From: Branchinecta lynchi
Lineage: Eukaryota; Arthropoda; Branchiopoda; Anostraca; Branchinectidae
Length of the DNA stretch: 64,000 bases
Reading direction: 5' to 3'
NCBI GenBank assembly: GCA_023053575.1
Contig: JAKZAP010000016.1
Span: forward strand, 18,680,030 to 18,744,029
Both the position numbers and the translations under genes were made by a program. This document shows, one piece after another, positions 42,612 to 54,080 of the stretch (its first letter is position 1; each line of letters opens with the position of its first letter). The notes beneath the pieces were generated by a model. It was given only the letters and a program-made list of their open reading frames with translations. It did no database searches and had not been told where the DNA came from.

Positions 42612-43888
42612 TTTGAACCTACCACATGGTACCCATAGGAATGTTTTGGCACCTTTGTTACAAGTTTGGGTGTAGAATTGGGGTTTTATTTACGTTGCTG
42701 GTCTCCCTAAACACTGTAGACGAACAACATTTGACAGAGCTTACCTCATCATTTACAGACCATAGCGACCTAATACTTATAAGAGGAAAATCATTGCAAA
42801 TAGTAATTCTCTAAGAATACAATCAGTAACGACACAATCAGTAACGACAACAATGGACCCTAGCCTGATGCCCTAAAAACTAGGCGACAGTTTGTGAATG
42901 ATGAGCCCTTGGTGGTATTAGCATTGTGGCTCCTTGCCTCACTCTACCGGGTTTAGTTGAGCTCCGACAAACATCAAGAGCTCAAAAACTGTATTAGTCG
43001 ACAAATTACATTTACAGAGAAGTAGGCTTTCTGATTATGTTACACTGCTTTAGTAACACAGCAGCATACAATAAAGACCTGACTGACTGCTTACAAAGAC
43101 ATAAGATGGCAAGGAATATACTTTAATTTATGCTATAGCATACAATGAAGCATTGGAAGGAAAACTGTATTATTCTTTACTTAATCAGTTTTGAACATTC
43201 TCAACCACTAAACACTAAATGTTGTTCATTCCGGTGCATACTTGACTGATGATGACCCAATCAGCTCTTTCATTGTAACTGGCGTCCAAGGGAATATGAG
43301 ACACACTTCTAAGTCTGACGAAGGTCAGGCGTTCATTATCCTGCAATTAAAAACTTCAATTAGTACGTAAATTAATGGCTGAATATAGTTGGTTGATGAT
43401 GTTGTTTCCCTATAGCAAACCCATCCTCTATTTCAAGTTCACACCTCATTAAGCTTTCTTTTCTTATTAAGCTGTGGATCATTGACGCACGAAGATATGA
43501 CCGTTTTATTGACACTTAGCACACTTTGTATCTGAACTCAGTCACATCCATATTTTCATCACAACAAAAACTTTTCGAGAAAAAAAATGCATTTTTCACT
43601 GTCTAAATTTCACATTTCCAAACATGGTTAAGCCAAGCGCAAGTCACAAACTTGGGATGTGAGCACTCAACTCATAACATCTACTGTACTTTTTTAGGCT
43701 ACTTGTACTTCTGCATTAAACATTTCTTATATGGGACCATTTTGTCACACCCAGCATCCCACCAGCTAAAGCTTCATATGAATCTATCCTCTGTTCCCAT
43801 CCAATACTCTGTAGCTATGTTTGTTATGTGTTTAGTGTAAAGTTTTGCTACGTGCATTGTCTTTTTTCTTGTTGTTGTTTTTCTTTTC
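42612..43888. other. No gene recognised
   Basis: 'caataaagacctgactgact' near 43070 may be the 3' tail of a plus-strand retroelement. The open frames at 42626-42814 and 43652-43840 are short and motif-free. Confidence 0.35.
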
Positions 43889-45049
43889 TTTTTGGGATCC
43901 AAAAACGTAACCTATGACATCGCAAAAGTTGTCCGTCTGTCCGTCCGTCCGTCTGTAAGCACGATAACTCTCGAAGGAAATGAGATATTTTGTTGAATTT
44001 TGGTGTGAGGTTGGGTCGTCGGACCAGTCGAGTTCGTAGATGGGCTTTGTAGCCCTACATTTAGGGGTGGGGGAGGGGGTTCAAATTAAGGGGCAAACAA
44101 AATCTTTTGAAACAGCTAATGTGATGGTCGATTATGGGGTAAGAAGACAAGCTGAGCACGATGGTGAAAACCATTTTGTCATCGGAAGAGTAGTTCGCCC
44201 GGAATCCGGCCAAAACCGGAAAGTTTGTTAAAAGTAAAAGTTTTATTTGAAGTTGATTAGATGTTCGATTTAAGGGTAGGAAGACATGCTGAAGACGATG
44301 GTGAAAACCATTTTCTCGACGGACAAGTAGTTCGCCCGGAATCCGGCCGAACCCGGAAAGTTTGTTAAAATTAAAAGTTTTATTTCGAGTTGGTTAGATG
44401 TTCGATTTAGGGTAAGAAGACATGCTGAACACTTATGTGAAAACAATTTTCTACCCGGACATGTAGTTCGCCCGGAATCCGGCGAAAACCGGAAAGTTGG
44501 TTAAAAGTAAAAGTTTAATTTGAAGTTGATTAAATGTGTGATTTATGGGTAAATAGACATGCCGAAAACGATGGTGAAAATCATTTTCTCGCCGGAAAAC
44601 TAGTTCGCCCGGAATCCGGCCAAACCAGGAAAATTTGTTCAAGCAAAAGTTCGATTAGATGACAGATTAAGGGGTAAGAAGAGAGGCTGAGTCGGTATAT
44701 GACAATGGTTTTTTACCCGGACATATAATTATTCCGGAATCAGGTTGTAACCGGATTTTTTTTCAAGTCAAACTTTTATTCAAAGTTTATTAGATATTCT
44801 TTATAGGGATAAGGAGATACGCTGGTTTTGTTTCTGTATTTTTGTTTGTTTGCTGGACTAGTAGTTCGCTCGGAAATCGGCAGGAAGTCTCGGTCACTAT
44901 CGTCAAAATAGATGTGGCTTATAGAGGTATATCTGAACTTGGTTTTCTCTGATGATTAGCCTGTCCAAGACTGGATCTGGCGAAGACAAGACTCGATTGT
45001 CTGAATCTAATATTAGATTTTGGGATCCCATCGACACCTTTGGTCTTGT
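43889..45049 (+). repeat. Family A interspersed repeat, complete copy
   Basis: Best copy in plus orientation: TTTTTGGGATCC..AAACG, 'catcgcaaaagttgtccgtc' with (CCGT)n, 'agcacgataactctcgaagg', 'agatgggctttgtagcccta', then subunits whose 'cgcccggaatccggc' blocks start at 44196, 44333, 44469 and 44606 (137-bp period), and the end 'ttgggatcccatcgacacct' plus 'ttggtcttgtt'. No ORF spans it, so it is non-coding. Confidence 0.85.
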
Positions 45050-45054
45050 TTTTG

Positions 45055-45121
45055 TACTCGGTCACTAGGGCTACATGCCCTTCATTGTTTTTCTTGATGG
45101 GTAATAAATATATTGATTGAT
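45055..45121 (+). mobile_element. Retroelement 3' end with (ATTG)n tail
   Basis: 'cactagggctacatgccctt' ... 'gggtaataaatatattgatt' plus gattg: an AATAAA followed by a short-unit tail, as at LINE 3' ends. Confidence 0.45.
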
Positions 45122-45857
45122 TGTTCTAATCCATGGCCAAGGCAAGAAAAGATGTAGGTATTGAACATTTCCATCCTAAGTAGCAATGACTTTCGAATAA
45201 GAAAGGTCATAAAAGTGAAAGAAGGCATTCAAACAGTTTCTAAAGAGGACTCATTTTTAACTGATATCCGAAAAAAAATTAACTCGGTCCAAAATAGCAA
45301 CTGCTTCTGAGCAAGAACGGTAATCAAAATTAAAGAAGGCATTATAGATTTTAAGCGAACCTGTACACGTCAAAACGGATCATATAAATCCACATTTTGT
45401 TCTAATCCATGGCCAAGGCAAGAAAAGATTTCAGTATCGAAAATAAATAGCAGCTAGCTTCGAACAAGGAAGGTAATACAAATTTAAGAAGGCAGTAGAA
45501 ATGTGTATGCGGATGAAGCGAACCTGGCCACATCAAAGCGACTCATATAAATCCATATTCTGTTTTAATGAATGGCCAAGGCAAGAAAATATTTCAATAT
45601 TGAATATTTCCATCTTAAATAGCAACTACTTTCGAACAAGAAAGGTCATAAGATTTCAATATTGAATATTTCCATCTTAAATAGCAACTACTTTCGAACA
45701 AGAAAGGTCATAAAAATGAAAGAAGACACTCATGTAAGGAGGACGAACTTTCTAACTGCTATCCGTAACAAATTAAATACTTTCATCCAAAATAGCAACT
45801 ACCTCTGAGCAAGAAAGGTAATAAAAATTAAAGAAGGACTGAAAGTTGTGTGCGGAT
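45122..45857. repeat. Satellite of 'ccatggccaaggcaagaaaa' units
   Basis: The landmark occurs near 45130 and 45405, with variants near 45565 and 46925. Sub-blocks 'aaatagcaactactttcgaa' and 'caagaaaggtaata' repeat more often, so units are compound and irregular. The array continues at 46130-46247 and 46857-47155, separated by family B sequence. Confidence 0.7.
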
Positions 45858-46848
45858 CAGAGCAAAATAACGCTAGGGAGTAGCGCCAAGACCTATGCTT
45901 TATAAAACGGGCCATACTCGTAACGCCACCAACTACACTAACGACATTTAAAGCGAGACAAACTTGCGGGTTAAGAAATTTCTAGTAAATAGATGTTCCT
46001 TCAGCCCAAGCTAACTGTGAATCATATTTGACGGTGCAAAACGGATAAATCAGCTACATTTTCTAGTAAGCAAAGGTGCGGTCTCCACACACCGAGGAAA
46101 ACGTTGACACAATTTTTTTGCAATGTAATGAGAACGAATTTTGTAACTGATGACCGTAAGAAATTAAATACTCTCATCCAAATAGCAACTGCCTCTGAGC
46201 AAGAAAGGTAGTAAAAATGAAACAAGAGACTGAAAATTTGTAAGTAAATAACACTAGGGAGCAGCGCCAAGACCTATGCTTTCCATGCTTTGCAAATGGT
46301 CCATACTTGTAGCGCCGCCCACTATGCTTGCAGCACTTGAAGTGAGACAAACTTGCGGGTTAAGGAATTTCTAGTAAAGCAAAGGTGCGGTCTGCACACA
46401 CGAGGAAACAACTGAGGCTACATCACTTTTTTGCAATTTTCAGAATATGAAGTTATCGGAGCCAGCGTTAGTGAAAACTGAATAAGTTTCAGTAGGGTCA
46501 TTCTCTACCGTTAGGGGCGGTGGTATCGCTGCTATTCGAGTATCTTTCAATTTTGTCAAGTCTTGCTGCTACTCCCTAGTGTTATTTTCGCAAACGGGCC
46601 ATAGTCGTTAGAGCCGCCCACTACACTTGCGGCATTTAAAGCGAGACAAACTTGCGGATTAAGAAATTTATGCAAAGGTGGGATCTGCAAACACCAAGGA
46701 AACAATGGAAGCTGTATCATTTTTGCAATGTTGCAAAAAGTTTTAGTAGGGACATTCTCTACCACTAATGCTGCTAGTATCGCTGCTATTTGAATGTTTG
46801 TCAATTTGGTAAAGTCTTGGTGGTACTTCCTAGTGTTATTTTGCTCTG
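45858..46848 (+). mobile_element. Compound cluster of family B MITEs in satellite
   Basis: The left edge CAGAGCAAAATAACGCTAGG has flank gtgcggat (45850-45857); the right edge 'tagtgttattttgctctg' has flank gtgtggat (46849-46856), 7 of 8 matching. Inside are a left half-copy (45858-46125), a satellite segment (46130-46247), one nearly complete copy starting 'aataacactagggagcagcg' (46249) to about 46588, and a further partial copy to 46848. The satellite segment between copies suggests that satellite plus MITE duplicated together. Confidence 0.75.
45999..46068 (-). mobile_element. Small family I fragment nested in family B
   Basis: 'ccttcagcccaagctaactg' and 'gacggtgcaaaacggataaa' match the distal end of family I (57170-57225). 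It is bracketed by 'ttctagtaa' on both sides within family B sequence, which may be a target duplication. Confidence 0.5.
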
Positions 46849-46856
46849 GTGTGGAT

Positions 46857-47155
46857 GAAAAAAAATTTAAACATCAAAACAAATCAAATCTCTAGCTTAT
46901 GCTTCTCACAAACAGATCCACTGTTCTAGTCCAGGATCAGGGCAAGAAAAATTTCAGGTACTGAATATTCCATCTTAAGTAGCAACAAGTAACGAGCAAG
47001 AAAGGCAATACGAATTAAAGCCACTCAAATGTTTACAGGGAGGACGCATTTGTAAACTGATATCCAAAATGTTGAACATATTCCCATCCTAAACAGCAAC
47101 TACTTTCAAGCAGGAAAGATAATACAAAATTAAACTCTTATCATTAACTACAGGC
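46857..47155. repeat. Satellite array, continuation
   Basis: Resumes the 45122 satellite: 'gtccaggatcagggcaagaa', 'agtagcaacaagtaacgagc', 'aaacagcaactactttcaag'. The start 'gtgtggatgaa' matches the unbroken unit 'gtatgcggatgaagcgaacc' near 45510, showing the MITE hit a satellite unit. Confidence 0.6.
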
Positions 47156-47639
47156 AAAATATTTACAGCCACCAGTTACTTGGATGCAGTAAGGTTTCTA
47201 TTGATGTCATGGGTCCTTTGGATAGAAAACCATTGAAGCCCTTGTAAGTTACGTTTTGAGTTAAAAACTTACCTAATGTGATTGTCTTCCAAGCCATGCT
47301 GATTCCTGTTATTGTTATGATGGCAGAGCCTCTATAGATGCACAAAGTTCCATGGGTACATACGTCTGTGTCCTTTGCTTTATGGATGGTACTGACTATG
47401 GGTTGATCTCGGCTGACCGTATTCTAAATTTCAGAAGGCTTGACTGCACTTCAATCTAAAAGAGAAACCATTATCAATGATTGAATTTGCTCGTCAATTA
47501 TTTAGTTATCAGAATTACCTCAAAATTTGATTGTGACCGCACCAAGAAGTATGACAAGATAGTTTCTTAGAAGTCCCTGACCACATTTTTTAGATGCTAC
47601 CTGAATGGTTCAGTCAGTAAGAAAATGCTTTGGCCTAGA
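47156..47639. other. No gene recognised
   Basis: Minus frame 47163-47345 and others are short. No repeat match was seen. Confidence 0.3.
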
Positions 47640-47790
47640 ATACCGTGACCAGTTCTTATGGTCGGACCATGGTATCTGAATATCTGATACCACAATAACT
47701 GGCCAGATACCACAATAAGTGCAAAAACGACTTTAGACTGTGGTATCAGATACCATGGTATCTGCAAAAATGCAACTATTGTATAACACT
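47640..47790. repeat. Fold-back repeat of GGTATCTG units
   Basis: Third copy: 'ggaccatggtatctgaatat', 'taccacaataactggccaga' and 'ggtatctgcaaaaatgcaac'. Confidence 0.65.
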
Positions 47791-48318
47791 TCAGGAATAA
47801 GTATATGGTATCTGAGCCTTTAAAACCCGGTTCCATCACAAAGTTTGGAGTCAGAGCTTTTAATAAGCTGTTTATTTCTGGGTCTTCAACCAGCTCTGTT
47901 TGCTGGTTGGTTAACCTGCCGAGGACTGAGGTGGGAGCTCCTTCCAACAGACCTATGTTCTTGGCGGGGCGCGAAAATCAAAATCATCATTGGAGAGATG
48001 TTGCTGGCAACAGGAAGATGCCAGATGCCTTTTTTTCTTATTATTTTGTAGAACTCATTCAAACTGACCAATGAGATCAATAAACAATCAATAGCGACAA
48101 ATAGGTCGGTTGACCGACTTACAGAGAAAAGTAACAAAAATGCAGCTAGCGTAAATTTCAAGTTTCTAAGTTGAAAGATGCCACTTTTAAGGTAAATCAA
48201 AGATTTTTGTTGGACAACTAGTCCTGTGACCCTACTTCTTCCAGCGACCCCTGAAGCATTTCCTGGGAAAAAAAATTTGGCAGACCTTGATCGCTCACAT
48301 TTTCAGGACAAAAATTAC

Positions 48319-48680
48319 CTGCAAAAACCATTTGGCTTACCAGATCTCGCGAGAATCCTCTGCTCCATGGGATGAAACTGAAACTTCCTTGACAGCAGCA
48401 TCACAGAGAAGTAATCATGGTCACTCAAGTGGCACGACGCTGAGAGGCACTCGTAGGTTGTTGAATTGAACGAAGCACTTGGGCAAGGGATGTCCTGACT
48501 GTCCTGGGCCTGATCTATTACAGCAGGAGTTACACCAAGACTTGACTCATGCCTATCTGGAGGAGCAGCTGACACTGAATTTGAAACTGGATGCCTGAGA
48601 ACCTGATGAATTGTGCATGGTTGGCACTGCATGCTCATCAAGTCTTTTAATACTGTCCTCCTGTATAATCCTGACAGGAA
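48319..48680 (-). other. Candidate host exon, minus strand
   Basis: A 362-base open stretch between a possible acceptor (ttttctgag|TTCCTG) and donor (tttgcag|GTAATT). It reads FLSGLYRRTVLKDLMSMQCQ through HPVSNSVSAAPPDRHESS to KPNGFCR. Composition is serine- and cysteine-rich, and I recognise no domain. It does not match other repeats in the window. The neighbouring tandem duplication (48808-49085) does not overlap it. Confidence 0.22.
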
Positions 48681-48807
48681 CTCAGAAAATCAGGTTCAAA
48701 GGAATGTTCACACAAAAATCTGAAGCCTCCAATTGTTGGGAGACAGAAAGCTGGTGTTGTGCTCTTGACAAAATTTTCCAAGCACTGTACTTAGAAAACT
48801 TATTCTC

Positions 48808-49085
48808 CTCACTACTTAGCCAAGAAAAGAAAGCTATTCCAACAGTGGGCTTACGACCAGGGTAGCAACACATCTGGTCTTGGACATTTCCATTTCACTC
48901 AGTTCAGCTGACTTTTTTTGTGTGTTGTTTAATGGAGCTTCCAGAATTTCTTCTCTATGCTCCCTATTCTCACTACTTGGCCAAGAAAAGAAAGCTATTC
49001 CAACAGTGGGCGTACAACCAGGGTAGCAACACACTCTGGTCTTGGACATTCCCTTTTCACTCAGTTCTGCTGTCTTTTTTTGTTT
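48808..49085. repeat. Tandem duplication, ~161-bp spacing
   Basis: 'ctcactacttagccaagaaa' ... 'ctggtcttggacatttccat' ... 'ttttttgt' at 48808-48925 and again at 48969-49085. Close match; a duplicated segment with a 43-base spacer. Confidence 0.8.
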
Positions 49086-49417
49086 GTTTGTTGTTTGTGT
49101 TTTGTCTGGAATTCCGTCACAATTTAGTCAACACCTCCAGAATTCTTCTATGGGTCACTTTTGTAAACAACGTTGATGTTGTGTTACGAGTTTTGGCGTC
49201 GGTGCCATTCCCGCAAGACTACAGCATCAACATGACGGAACGAATGAGGGGTCTCATCAAAGGAGCCAATGGAATTAGACTTTATGAGGTATCTCTGCTT
49301 GGAGTTGACCCACTCGAATGCTTCTTACGTCAAAAAATTCAAAAAAAAATCAGGTATCGAACTCAGTCACCCGGAACCCTTATTTTTTAATTCTGGAGTT
49401 CACCTTTAATCCGGAAA
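49086..49417. other. Repeat edge; open frame without motif
   Basis: A plus frame (48920-49390) runs through without a recognisable domain. It ends at 'taattctggagttcaccttt', the terminal-repeat edge matching 40764 in reverse, so the region may be the interior of that element. Confidence 0.35.
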
Positions 49418-49489
49418 AAGAAATTCCATATTGATTAGCCTAATACAGAAATACAAACAAAACAATAACAGTAACAGAACGAATATCAC

Positions 49490-51112
49490 CTACCCACCTG
49501 GGAAACCAAAAAGATTGGAATTGATCTTATCCCAGATGGGTAATGATAACTGCATAAATGGGGTACTCACTCCCTCGATAAGACTATTACCGCAATAATT
49601 ATGTACAACCCGAAGTCTAATGGATTCCCGGCTCCTGCGAACTACCTCCGCAAAATCAGGCAGTGTAGCGTAGTGTTGGGCGATATTTGGATTTTTCGAT
49701 ATATCGATATTTTCACTTTCGATATATCGATATTTTCACTTTCGATATTCGATAATCGATATATCGATATCGATATTTCTTTAGTATGTTTCGCTATAGG
49801 ATACGTCTCGTTTCGCCAAAATTTACTAACGAAATTGTCGTTAAATACCATCTTGCATCATCTCAAACTCTGAATAAATAAGAACTGAATTACGAAAACA
49901 TATTGCTCCAATTTCGGATATATAAATGTAGGTTATGTTGGATTATTACAATAATTATGAATGAAAAAATATCGTTTTCGATATCGATATTTACTTTTCC
50001 ATATTCGATATCGATATTTGGTCCGATAGATCGATATATCGTTATCGATATCGAATATCGCCCAACACTAGTGTAGCGTCAGAAAACATTTCTGTTGCGC
50101 TACACCAAGATGGCAGCGAATTTAGGAGACGGAACGAATTATTGTAACACACACATATTGTAGTCAATGCATTGACTGTATGTGACGAGATCATTCCAAC
50201 ACCGTACAGACAAGTACAGTAACTTCGAAACAGAAGATTCTTAACCTCAGTAGAGCTCGTCTGCACTGAGATCTGTACAAGTGTTTAAGGTGACAATCAT
50301 CACTAAGATCGCTTGAGAATATGAACCCTAGGTACATAAATTTATCCACAAAACTAACAACATTTCCTGACAAAAATACCTGGGGCGGTTTTATTTTCCG
50401 CAGACTTTTCGGGCGAAATAACATGCAGAAAGTTGTTGACGTATTATAAATAATATCATACTGATGGGCGAATTCATCACAAATCGCTAGCAGTTTAGTT
50501 AAAGCTGACACACTTGTGGCTAGTAGAACTAGATCATCTGAAAAACTTAGGTTATTGTAACAAACTCGTCCAATATGGCAACCAAATCCTGACGCTTTTA
50601 GACGAAGGTTTAGCTCATCTATATAAAATGTATACAAGTACGCAGACAATACACCTCCCTGACGTACTCCGTTTTGCATGGAAAAAAGACTCACTGTAAA
50701 TATCTCCCCAACGAATCTTGAATTTTTGGGTTGTGAACCAATGAATAAGAAGATTCACATAATGATAGGGGACACCTCTTGCCAACAATTTCTTTATCAA
50801 AATTTCATGGTTAACTCTGTCGAAAGCTTTTCGGGAGTCAATGAAACACGCAAATACATAAGTATTCAAATTCCAGTAATATTCTATGACACACTTCATG
50901 ATGAAGATAGGAAATTCAACGGAAAGTCGACGTTTATAAGCAAACTGATGCTCGGACGTTTTTAAAAATTCCCTCAACCGAAAAAGTAAACAAGACTCTA
51001 ATACCTTGGAGAGTGTGGACGCCAGCGATCGGTCGGTAATTATCTGAAGACGTAGAATTCCCATTTTTACTTTTACAAATAGGGACTAGGATAACTTCCA
51101 TTAGCGACTCCG
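49490..51112 (-). pseudogene. Decayed LINE ORF2 split by a hAT-like MITE
   Basis: From 51112 down: VILVPICKSKNGNSTSSDNYR, (shift) LASTLSKVLESCL, FIDSRKAFDRVNHEILIKKLL (catalytic D), (shift) NGVRQGGVLSAYLYTFYIDEL, NNLSFSDDLVLLA (FSDD in place of the usual YADD/FADD), (shift) VKNLLFRSYCTCLYG and YNNSFRLLNSLPS to MFSDAT. After the MITE (49671-50070) the frame resumes PDFAEVVRRSRESIRLR and ends ...LPIWDKINSNLFGF, stop 49490. At least three frameshifts, no endonuclease. It is a different LINE clade from the PWWP element. Confidence 0.85.
49671..50070. mobile_element. hAT-like MITE with GATATC-rich ends
   Basis: 400 bp, ends TAGTGTTGGGCGATATTTGG and 'cgaatatcgcccaacacta', many 'atcgatatcgatat' palindromes near both ends. 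Exact 8-bp duplication gtgtagcg at 49663-49670 and 50071-50078. It sits in the C-terminal coding part of the LINE fossil. No transposase. Confidence 0.92.
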
Positions 51113-51477
51113 GACGCTAAACAACAAGACGTGGTCCTTTACTTTGTAAGTTTGCTTAGTGTCCTTTCGCCCTACAGTTGTCCTTTATTAGCTGAACTTA
51201 TCTCTACTTATTTTTGTCTTATACCCACCGAATCGATTTTTTCCAGACTTTAAACTAGACTAGACTAACTAAGAATTTAAACTAGATACCAGCTTGATGC
51301 AGCGACCCCTCATTCCTGGATGACATTAAATCCTATCTTACAGTAATATTTCCTTATTGGTGTCATCCATAGGCTACTAATTTTAATTTTAAAATTGTTT
51401 GTTAAATTTAATGAAAATTATTATAATACCTAACAACTTCAATCTAACAACAGCAATCTTTAAAAACATTAATAATT

Positions 51478-51515
51478 TTTTGGGATCCCAAAACGTGAGT
51501 GGTGGGATACCAGTA
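51478..51515 (+). repeat. Family A terminal fragment
   Basis: 'ttttttgggatcccaaaacg' followed by 'tgagtggtgggatacc', only the first ~35 bases of family A. Confidence 0.55.
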
Positions 51516-51579
51516 CTTTTCCCGCAACAGCAACAAACCCCCGGGTATTTTGGACTTCAATTTCGACGTCAGCAATAAC

Positions 51580-51746
51580 AAAATATACTTTGGGTTACTC
51601 AGGGTTACTTTTGGTTACATTGGGTTACTTTGGGTTACATTGCATTGGGTTACATTGGGTTACATTAGGTTACATTGGGTTACTTTGAGATACTTTTGGG
51701 TTACTTTCCAGGGTGTACGAAGTTTATTTTGGTGACCAACCCTTGC
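51580..51746. mobile_element. GGGTTAC minisatellite MITE, left-truncated
   Basis: Same internal units as 25416-25629 and right end 'ttttggtgaccaacccttg'. The left inverted end is absent. Confidence 0.75.
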
Positions 51747-52242
51747 ATAAGAAGTGATACAAATGGATACATGTTGGTGTCCATTGTAGAGAGATATCCT
51801 GAGCTTTAGAACCTTGGAATCTATTGCCACATGACAGTACTCTCCCTTGAAAAATACCCTGGTACCAAGTGAACACTTGTCCCTCTCGTGGCCGGGAGAA
51901 AATACCGCCGTGTAAATGAACCTTGATGGGAGAACTGTGATACGTGCTTTTATAATAACTTAAGTAATTAAAGTTTAACCGAACAGGGGTGAGATTCGAC
52001 GGACCGGTTACAGATCCCTTATTCACTTAAATAGGCCTGAAATCCCGATAAAAATGCGTTAATTCTTTAGTCTGCTATCCTAAGATAATCGACTTTTATC
52101 GAATGAAGATATATCTGGGTGGATATTTGGTTATTTTGCAAGCAAAGGGCCTTCTGAACATTATTACTAGAGACTCGAGTGGGAAACACAAATCACTTAG
52201 ATGAGTCAAAATAATTCAGCGTATATTTACATACCAGATGTA
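51747..52242. other. No gene recognised
   Basis: 52020-52060 resembles 30480-30515 ('cacttaaataggcctgaaat'). The minus frame 51724-52026 has no motif. Confidence 0.35.
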
Positions 52243-52950
52243 ACGAGACCAAAGGTGTCGATGGGACCCCAACAATCTAATATCTGATTCAGAGAATAGT
52301 CTTGTCTTCGCCAGATCCAGTCTTCGCCAGGCTATCAGAGAAAGCCAAGTTTCTGGTTTCGCCCGAATTTCGAGCAAACTACTAGTCCAGCAAAATAAGA
52401 AAATTTAGAAACAAATCTAGCGTCAAATCCCTATAAAGAACATATAATCAATTTTGAATAAAAGTTTGAATTAAAAAAAATCCGGTTACAACCGGATTCC
52501 GGACTAATTATATGTCAAGGTAAAGAAGGATTGTCATATACCGGCTCAGCCTCTCTTCTTACCCCTTAATCTGTCATCTAATCAAACTTTTGCTTTTAAC
52601 AAACTTTCCGGTTTTGGCAGGATTTCGGGCGAACTAGTTGTCCGGCGAGAAAATGGTTTTCACTATCGTGTTCAGCATGTCTTCTTACACCATAATCGAC
52701 TATCACATTAGCTGTTTAAAAATATTTTGTTTGTCCCTTAACTTGACCCCCTCCCCACCCCTAAATACAGGGCTACAAAGCCCATCTACGAACTTGACCT
52801 TACCCTTGACCCAAATAATCCTCACACCAAGCACCGCATATTTCATTCCCTTCGAGAGTTATAGCGCGCACCAACGGACAGACGGACAGACGGACAACGT
52901 TTGCGATGTCATCGGTATCCCTCCACTTATGTTTTAGGATCCCAAAAAGA
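52243..52950 (-). repeat. Family A interspersed repeat
   Basis: 'gagaccaaaggtgtcgatgg' start, two to three subunits, 'gcccatctacgaacttgacc', 'gagagttatagcgcgcacca' with a (GACGGACA)n run, and 'gttttaggatcccaaaaag' end. Confidence 0.8.
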
Positions 52951-53139
52951 AGTCGCGTTTTCAGTTTCAACTTTAAGGCTTGCTCAGTAAATGAACAATG
53001 GTTTGCTTACTAGGGAGTACTTTAGAACCAGAAAATAACAGGAGGCTCACTGTGTGTGATTGGTTACTGGCCTGGAACCCCACCTGGAACTGGTATGGTG
53101 GGTATCGTTTTTAAATGGGAGTGTTGTTGTCAAGGCCAG

Positions 53140-53435
53140 CCCCCCCCCCTCAATGTTGTCGGCCAGTCGGTAAAAAATGACCGAGTCGGCGCGAAGCAAC
53201 GCGATTTTTCGTCAAAACAGTTGATTTTTCTTATGAAAAAAGGCGGTGTTTCTGAAAATCTGTTGATTTTTTGTCAGAACAGTTGGTTTTTTGAAAATCG
53301 CTCGACTTCTTTTTCAAAACTGTCCTTTTTTTTCTTGAAAACAGTCGTTTTTTCTGCGAAAACAGTCGATAAAAATCACCAGCCAGTCGGAAATGCCTTG
53401 TCCCCCCCCCTCCAAACAGTTTGGCTAGTAACGCA
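53140..53435 (-). repeat. Family D repeat
   Basis: 'tgttgtcggccagtcggtaa', 'gagtcggcgcgaagcaacgc', 'cagtcgttttttctgcgaaa', ends 'acagtttggctagtaacgca'. Confidence 0.65.
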
Positions 53436-53544
53436 ACTGGTCAAGGCATAAGAACAATCAATGCCTTTCGATCCTGATAGCTTTCAAATTTATACTTGAG
53501 TATGGAGCATCAGGTACTTCCAGATTCTAAGGTAACTTTTGAAG

Positions 53545-54080
53545 AAAGTCGACTAATAAGTAAGTCAGTAAGTAATTTATTGTTGACCCGCCATTTTGGA
53601 AAGGCGGAGTAAATGAAGAAAATAAACAAAACACATACAAACACAAACACAGAAAAAGATGTGCGTGATACCCAAAAGACCGAATTTTCGGCAATCATTT
53701 ACTGTTGTAGTTGCTAAATATTTCAAGCATAAAGGTACAAGGAAATAAATGTACCACCGATCCGAAAGAAAATGTCCCTGCAGAGCCAGGAAGTGGGACG
53801 AGGAGTGGATGTTCGATGAACACCGATTATATGAATAGCAGATTAACGAAGTAAAGCATTTTATCAGGTCTTCAACCTATTTAAAGGGAACAGGTGCTCG
53901 GTAACTAGATGATTTCGATGATAATGAAGTGTATTAAATACTAGAGAAGAAAAGAGTAGCATCTTTATTTTCGTCATTTACTCCACCTTTTCAAAATGGC
54001 GGACATACTTACTAGAGGTAAAAGCAAATAAAGGTCAAAGGTACCACCAATCCGAAAGAAAACAGTCTACAGAGCCAAGA
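53545..54080. repeat. Repeat pair 'tccgaaagaaaa...cagagcca' with inverted core
   Basis: A (GTAA/GTCA) tail at 53560-53576 precedes 'tgacccgccattttggaaag'. The inverse 'caccttttcaaaatggcgga' is at 53982. 'ccgatccgaaagaaaatgtc' (53757) and 'ccaatccgaaagaaaacagt' (54045) are direct copies. Probably two retroelement ends in opposite orientation. Confidence 0.5.

Noticed and set aside
48920..49390. 156-codon membrane-like protein
   Set aside because: It begins inside a tandem duplication and ends in a repeat edge; hydrophobic runs come from T-rich DNA.
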